Shown piece by piece: positions 13,764 through 16,783 of a stretch of DNA of 16,783 bases. The stretch lies in NCBI GenBank assembly GCA_002724835.1, contig PBPX01000036.1, positions 15,866 to 32,648 of the forward strand, given 5' to 3'. The stretch is from Actinomycetota bacterium (GTDB taxonomy: Bacteria > Actinomycetota > Acidimicrobiia > Actinomarinales > Actinomarinaceae). The position numbers and the translations under genes are program-made. The notes beneath the pieces were generated by a model that did no database searches, was not told the DNA's origin, and saw only the letters and a list, made by a program, of their open reading frames with translations. Positions within the stretch are counted from its first letter, which is position 1. Each line of letters begins with the position of its first letter.

Positions 13764-13791
13764 AGAAGTATTTTAAATCATACAGTATTCT
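13763..13791 (+). promoter_or_regulatory. Leaderless-type promoter of the 98-residue membrane protein gene
   Basis: TAGAAG (13763-13768), a 17-nt spacer, then TATTCT (13786-13791) ending 6 nt before the ATG at 13798. The -35-like box touches the first base of the divergent arsC start codon. Confidence 0.45.
13770..13775 (-). promoter_or_regulatory. Candidate leaderless -10 box of arsC
   Basis: TAAAAT on the minus strand ends 6 nt before the ATG at 13763. The TAGTTA 17 nt upstream (13793-13798) would overlap the divergent gene's first base. The two promoters are interlocked in 34 nt. Confidence 0.45.
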
Positions 13792-13797
13792 TTAACT

Positions 13798-14094
13798 ATG
13801 AGTTCAACAGAAAGTACCGAAAGAAAAACTACCCGGACTATAGAAAAGGTTGTTATGTCTTTTATGTACCTTTTATTTGGTGCAATGTTCTTGGGAGTAG
13901 CTCTTAGTGGTGAGACTGCCGGATTTTTTGTAGTAGTTCCTATTGCTGCATTAAGTATTGGTTTAACTAAATGGGGTATAAAGTGGCAAAACGACAGGTA
14001 TGTGAGATCTGCGAAAAATGTAGATGATATTGAAATTCTTTCTGAAGAGATAAAGCAATTAAAAAAACGAATAGAGGAATTGGAGAACAAATGA
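13798..14094 (+). CDS. Small membrane protein with C-terminal coiled coil
   Basis: Function unknown, 98 residues. A polar, Thr/Glu/Arg-rich N-terminus (MSSTESTERKTTRTIEK) is followed by two hydrophobic segments (about 18-37 and 41-57). The charged C-terminal helix has heptad-like leucines and isoleucines (EEIKQLKKRIEELEN, about 82-97), likely a coiled coil on the cytoplasmic side. The stop overlaps the DinB-family start by 4 nt (ATGA), so the two form one translational unit. A minus-strand open frame over the same region (13773-14090) is judged to be a shadow: the plus frame has good membrane and coiled-coil periodicity, promoter placement and operon overlap. Confidence 0.72.
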   Translation: MSSTESTERKTTRTIEKVVMSFMYLLFGAMFLGVALSGETAGFFVVVPIAALSIGLTKWGIKWQNDRYVRSAKNVDDIEILSEEIKQLKKRIEELENK

Positions 14095-14096
14095 TT
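14077..14096 (+). promoter_or_regulatory. Shine-Dalgarno and 4-nt overlap before the DinB-family gene
   Basis: GGAG within GAATTGGAGAACAAATGA lies about 6 nt before the ATG at 14091, inside the upstream gene. It illustrates that internal genes here use an SD while operon-leading genes tend not to. Confidence 0.6.
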
Positions 14097-14576
14097 TCAT
14101 TAGATCTTCTACTTAAGCACATGCAATGGGCAAATAAAGAAATTTATACAGAGGTTTCGAAACTAGACAGTGAGGTTCTAGATTATTACGTCATTGATCC
14201 TGAATGGAAAATAAAAACAATACTGCTGCATATAGCTAAAGCGTCAAATAACTATGGACAATTCATAAACGGAGTAACTGAAACTGAGCCATTGGAACTT
14301 GAAGAGCCGTCAAGCTCTGACGATATAAAAGTTTTAACTGATAAGCTTTATGAAATAGATCAAGGCCTTATTGACAATCAAGGAATTGGAGATGTTGACC
14401 TTACTATAAAGATGCGAAGTGGTGTCAAAGAACATAAATCTTCAACTATTTTCTCTCAAATGGTTTTTCATGCAGCAGAACATCGTGCACAGATAGTTGC
14501 TGCTTTAGATAGGCATAATGTTAGGTCAATTAATCTGGATGACTACGATGTGTGGAGTTATATAAGAGCTCACTAA
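14091..14576 (+). CDS. DinB/YfiT-like four-helix-bundle protein
   Basis: Member of the DinB/YfiT metal-binding four-helix-bundle group; members include bacillithiol- and mycothiol-dependent transferases and many of unknown role. The 161 residues show the usual opening (LLLKHMQWANKEIYTEV), His47 in LLHIAKASNNYGQF and the HxxxH pair His127 and His131 in FHAAEHRAQIVAAL, a complete three-His metal site. The ending DDYDVWSYIR is also common in this family. Mycothiol is an actinobacterial thiol, so a thiol-transferase role would fit an actinobacterium, but this is inference. It is translated with the preceding membrane/coiled-coil gene, and its stop overlaps cutA by 4 nt tail to tail. Confidence 0.85.
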   Translation: MISLDLLLKHMQWANKEIYTEVSKLDSEVLDYYVIDPEWKIKTILLHIAKASNNYGQFINGVTETEPLELEEPSSSDDIKVLTDKLYEIDQGLIDNQGIGDVDLTIKMRSGVKEHKSSTIFSQMVFHAAEHRAQIVAALDRHNVRSINLDDYDVWSYIRAH

Positions 14577-14881
14577 TTAGTTGTTTCTTTATTCACCCAG
14601 TCTTCATATTCAGGCAATGTATAAAGGGGATGAATTGTAGTTATTCTCGGCAATTCATAAGGGTGTTTTTCTTTAACGTTTTCAATTACTTTAGGAAATA
14701 AACTTTCACTAGTGTGTAAAGATACTTCTATCTCTTTTTCGTTCTCTATGGTTCCTTTCCATACATAAGAAGATTCAACATTCTTATATGTTGCACAGGC
14801 AATAAGTTTTTCCTCTAAAAGAAAACTTACAATTGATTCAGCATCTTCTTTCTTATTAAAAGTTGTTTCTACAATAATCAT
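14573..14881 (-). CDS. cutA: Divalent-cation tolerance protein CutA
   Basis: Trimeric ferredoxin-like protein of the CutA1 family, associated with divalent metal (copper) tolerance in E. coli, with a true molecular role still unclear. The 102 residues match the family. Marks are the TTFNKKEDAESIVSFLLEE opening, LIACATYKNVESSYVWKGTIENEKEIEV (the ACxx...Y.W.G.I signature, about 31-58) and HPYELPRI (about 73-80). The start overlaps the SDR stop by 4 nt (ATGA), so they form an operon. The stop overlaps the DinB-family stop by 4 nt on the other strand. No metal-responsive regulator is near. Confidence 0.95.
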   Translation of the reverse strand: MIIVETTFNKKEDAESIVSFLLEEKLIACATYKNVESSYVWKGTIENEKEIEVSLHTSESLFPKVIENVKEKHPYELPRITTIHPLYTLPEYEDWVNKETTN

Positions 14882-15720
14882 CTATAGTCTTTCCCTGTAA
14901 CATCGACGGAATAATTCCATAATTTTTTTCTCTCTTCTTTATCATAAGCAATTTTATTTCCTTTATAAATTCTTGGTTTACCGTATTGGTGAATTATCCC
15001 TGGACCAAATACTTCTTTTCCTTTTATATCTAGACTTGTTGACGCTTCTAATATCGGAGCTACACCTGTTTTTATATTTGTTGCAATAAAATCAAAACCC
15101 ATTGTTGTAAGGGTTCTCTTTCTTCTTTTGCGCAATCTCGATTTAGTTATTCCAGGATGAGCTACAACAACTTTTGTATGGTGGTCTTTTAGTTTTTCAT
15201 CTAGCTCAAAGGCAAACATTGTTCTATAGAGATTTGAATAGTTGTACCAAGTCCAGGGATTGTAGTCTTTCTCTTCATGTAGTCCTTCAAGTCGGACATC
15301 TCTTGCTAAATACATTGCGATACTAGAAACCTGAACAATCCTCGAGTCTTCTCTATACTTCATCAACTCTAAGAGTTCTAAAGTTGAATAAAATGTACCT
15401 AGATAATTTGTTGCTATTGTTGATTCAAAACCTTCTTCTGTAGTTTTAAATGGAACATACATAATTCCGGCATTGTTATATAAAAGATCTATACCTTCAT
15501 AATTGTTTTTGATTTCGTGAAGAAAAAATTCTATGCTTGAAAAACTTGTCATATCAAGCTTTCTGAAAAGAGCATTCGGTCCTAATTCTTTTTGAGCAGC
15601 TCTACCCTTTTCTCTACTTCTACAGGCTAAAACCACATGATAATCTCTTTCAACCAATCCTTTTGCAGCTGCAAATCCTAAGCCAGTATTTGCTCCTGTT
15701 ACTATTGCAGTTTTTTTCAT
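14878..15720 (-). CDS. Short-chain dehydrogenase/reductase lacking the catalytic Lys
   Basis: A Rossmann-fold NAD(P)-dependent protein, 280 residues, closest in look to retinol-dehydrogenase or protochlorophyllide-reductase-like SDRs. The cofactor motif TGANTGLG (8-15), LACRSREKG (31-39; Arg near the second strand suggests NADP), NNAG (82-85), N105 and the catalytic Ser region VSS (131-133) are present. The active-site block reads WYNYSNLYRTMFAFEL. Tyr159 is in place, but the YxxxK lysine is Asn163 (codon AAT at 15234-15232, minus strand). Canonical relatives read Y-x-x-S-K-L. Activity may be lost, altered or supported by another residue. Substrate unknown. It is transcribed with cutA; TATCAT ends 8 nt before the ATG. 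Confidence 0.88.
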   Translation of the reverse strand: MKKTAIVTGANTGLGFAAAKGLVERDYHVVLACRSREKGRAAQKELGPNALFRKLDMTSFSSIEFFLHEIKNNYEGIDLLYNNAGIMYVPFKTTEEGFESTIATNYLGTFYSTLELLELMKYREDSRIVQVSSIAMYLARDVRLEGLHEEKDYNPWTWYNYSNLYRTMFAFELDEKLKDHHTKVVVAHPGITKSRLRKRRKRTLTTMGFDFIATNIKTGVAPILEASTSLDIKGKEVFGPGIIHQYGKPRIYKGNKIAYDKEERKKLWNYSVDVTGKDYR

Positions 15721-15728
15721 AATCTTTA

Positions 15729-15734
15729 ATGATA
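15729..15734 (-). promoter_or_regulatory. Candidate leaderless -10 box of the SDR-cutA operon
   Basis: TATCAT on the minus strand ends 8 nt before the ATG at 15720. It shares a 37-nt divergent region with the gene at 15758. Confidence 0.4.
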
Positions 15735-15745
15735 GTTAAATCGAA

Positions 15746-15751
15746 TATACT
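15746..15751 (+). promoter_or_regulatory. Candidate leaderless -10 box of the 73-residue membrane gene
   Basis: TATACT ends 6 nt before the ATG at 15758. There is no SD in the 6 nt between (TAGATT). Confidence 0.5.
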
Positions 15752-15757
15752 TAGATT

Positions 15758-15979
15758 ATGTATTACATTATTGCAGTTGCGATTCTTATTTTGATACTAC
15801 GAACATTCAATTTAATCCCTCAACTTTCTAATAAATTCTGGAGATCTGTAGATTATGCAATCGTTGGTATAGCTTTCTTAATATTCCTAACCCGTATACC
15901 TTCATTTATTTCAGGGGTTTTGTTAACAAGTATTGCTTTTTATGCTTATAAAAAAGGATTCTTTGATAAGTTTCGTTAA
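15758..15979 (+). CDS. Small hydrophobic membrane protein of unknown function
   Basis: A 73-residue protein with hydrophobic segments at about 2-18, 32-46 and 48-66, a short basic tail (YKKGFFDKFR) and no recognised domain. Support comes from a consensus-like -10 box placed for a leaderless start, the membrane-protein pattern, and exact packing: its stop overlaps the convergent metalloprotease stop by 4 nt. It is the third kind of under-80-residue membrane protein in the window, with no clear similarity to the tandem pair at 6583-7024. Confidence 0.62.
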   Translation: MYYIIAVAILILILRTFNLIPQLSNKFWRSVDYAIVGIAFLIFLTRIPSFISGVLLTSIAFYAYKKGFFDKFR

Positions 15980-16783
15980 GGAAGAATTTCTAACAGTGCA
16001 TCAACTGGCTGATTAGCCCAAGCATTAAATTCTTCTATCATTGCATCTGCTGATTTACCAAAATGCTTTTCGAAAGCAGCTTCAAAACCAAGTGCCTCTA
16101 GATCATCGTAATAATCAACTCTAAATGTTTCCTCACTAGTTTGATTGATTATATATGCTACAAACCAAGTACCAACATCATAGATATCCCAACTTATATT
16201 TTCATAGAAACCAACTTCTCTCATGCTTCTACCATCGCTTAGATACCCTGGTAGAGATTCTGCTTTCCATCTCATCCTCTCCTCAAAGTATCCTTCACTT
16301 ACCCCAGATTGTTTAGAGTACCAATAAGTGGCCATGTACTCAGCCCCACCTTCTGTTATCCAAGGTCTTTGTACATAATCAGCAGTTTCTATATAGTTTC
16401 TATTGCTAGTCATCCAATCCCCATCTCCATCATCAATTTCTGGCTGGGATATATGTGTAGCTTGATAAACATGAAAATATTCATGAAGTACAACTTTTTT
16501 ATAATCATCTTCTTCAGGGCCCGGATATTTCGATGACATAGTTAATGCATTAAAATAATATCCTAAACTGTCTTTAATGTATCCAGAAACCGAAGAACAT
16601 CCCTCATCAGGACATCTATAAAATGGGGACCACCCATCTCCTGATCCGTAAGGGTCTCCGTTTAAACAATCCCATTCCGTATTCCATGATGGATCTTTTT
16701 CCACTCTTACATCACACCATATATCGTCTAGAGCTCTTGCACCGTCCTTGCTCTTTCCAACTATCCATAATTCCAAAGGACCG
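15976..16783 (-). CDS. HExxH zinc metalloprotease of the gluzincin (peptidase MA-like) type, N-terminus cut by window edge
   Basis: The minus-strand frame stays open to the right edge, so the start is outside; a TTG at 16776 is probably internal. The visible part begins GPLELWIVGKSKDG. It then has a region with four Cys (WCDVR, WDCLNGD, YRCPDEGC) that could form disulfides, implying an exported protein. LHEYFHVYQATH follows (HEYFH at about residue 98 counted from the TTG), then WITEGGAEYMATYWY, where the Glu of the TEGxAEY motif is the expected third zinc ligand. This HExxH plus TEGxAEY layout is that of gluzincin-type peptidase MA-like domains. The C-terminus (VGTWFVAYIINQTSEETF to EEFNAWANQ) resembles the helical cap common in such proteins. 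Substrate unknown. It shares no clear similarity with the HELVH lipoprotein beyond the motif. Confidence 0.78.
   Translation of the reverse strand, partial: GPLELWIVGKSKDGARALDDIWCDVRVEKDPSWNTEWDCLNGDPYGSGDGWSPFYRCPDEGCSSVSGYIKDSLGYYFNALTMSSKYPGPEEDDYKKVVLHEYFHVYQATHISQPEIDDGDGDWMTSNRNYIETADYVQRPWITEGGAEYMATYWYSKQSGVSEGYFEERMRWKAESLPGYLSDGRSMREVGFYENISWDIYDVGTWFVAYIINQTSEETFRVDYYDDLEALGFEAAFEKHFGKSADAMIEEFNAWANQPVDALLEILP

Noticed and set aside
13773..14090. Minus-strand open frame of 105 codons opposite the 98-residue gene
   Set aside because: The plus-strand frame has promoter placement, a membrane and coiled-coil pattern, and a 4-nt overlap with the next gene; the minus frame has none of these and overlaps the divergent spacer.
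16309..16536. Plus-strand hydrophobic open frame opposite the HEYFH protease
   Set aside because: It is antisense to the conserved catalytic region and its hydrophobicity follows from the complementary codons.
1..16783. tRNA or rRNA genes, insertion sequences, CRISPR arrays, prophage or toxin-antitoxin modules
   Set aside because: Reading both strands I found no such signatures. Intergenic gaps are too small for most of these, and the mini membrane proteins do not resemble known toxins closely enough to call.

Overview
The window is about 16.8 kb of AT-rich (roughly one-third GC by eye), very gene-dense bacterial DNA. No intergenic stretch exceeds about 170 bp, and I see no RNA genes, mobile elements, CRISPR arrays or long repeats. 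Three things point to a streamlined, probably marine actinobacterium, with Candidatus Actinomarinales as my best guess (not provable here). First, the gene order rpsF-ssb-rpsR-rplI-dnaB is typical of Actinobacteria. Second, the single-strand binding protein carries the actinobacterial-looking segment VAPSLRWA. Third, many genes appear to start leaderless transcripts.

Layout. Positions 1-3388 (minus strand) hold panB followed by the ribosomal/replication operon rpsF, ssb, rpsR, rplI and dnaB; dnaB is cut by the left edge. From 3482 to 9527 there is a run of salvage and repair genes: msrA (possible lipoprotein form plus cytosolic form), a nucleoside hydrolase, an unrecognised lipoprotein, a ribokinase-family kinase, two tandem related mini membrane proteins, uridine phosphorylase, a cytochrome P450 and a nucleoside 2-deoxyribosyltransferase-like protein. 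From 9618 to 13342 (plus strand) lie a Cys/Met-metabolism PLP enzyme, an overlapping ceramidase-like seven-TM protein and a large lipoprotein with a C-terminal HExxH zinc peptidase domain. From 13350 to the right edge are a thioredoxin-type arsenate reductase, a membrane/coiled-coil protein with a DinB-family protein, CutA with a short-chain dehydrogenase that lacks the usual catalytic lysine, a mini membrane protein, and a second HExxH metalloprotease cut by the right edge.

How the genes work together. Four proteins between 4.0 and 9.5 kb (nucleoside hydrolase, ribokinase-like kinase, uridine phosphorylase, deoxyribosyltransferase-like) form a loose nucleoside-scavenging neighbourhood: bases are released and the sugar is fed to central carbon metabolism. 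Two exported metalloproteases suggest peptide scavenging or envelope processing.

Most notable architecture. At least ten gene heads have a TANNNT -10 box ending 6-8 nt before the start codon, with no Shine-Dalgarno sequence, whereas genes inside operons do have SD sequences. Four of six convergent gene pairs overlap by exactly 4 nt through interlocked stop codons, and the other two are 1 and 7 nt apart, leaving no room for terminators between them. The msrA start region looks like two nested starts giving lipoprotein and cytosolic forms. The SDR has Asn in place of its catalytic Lys.
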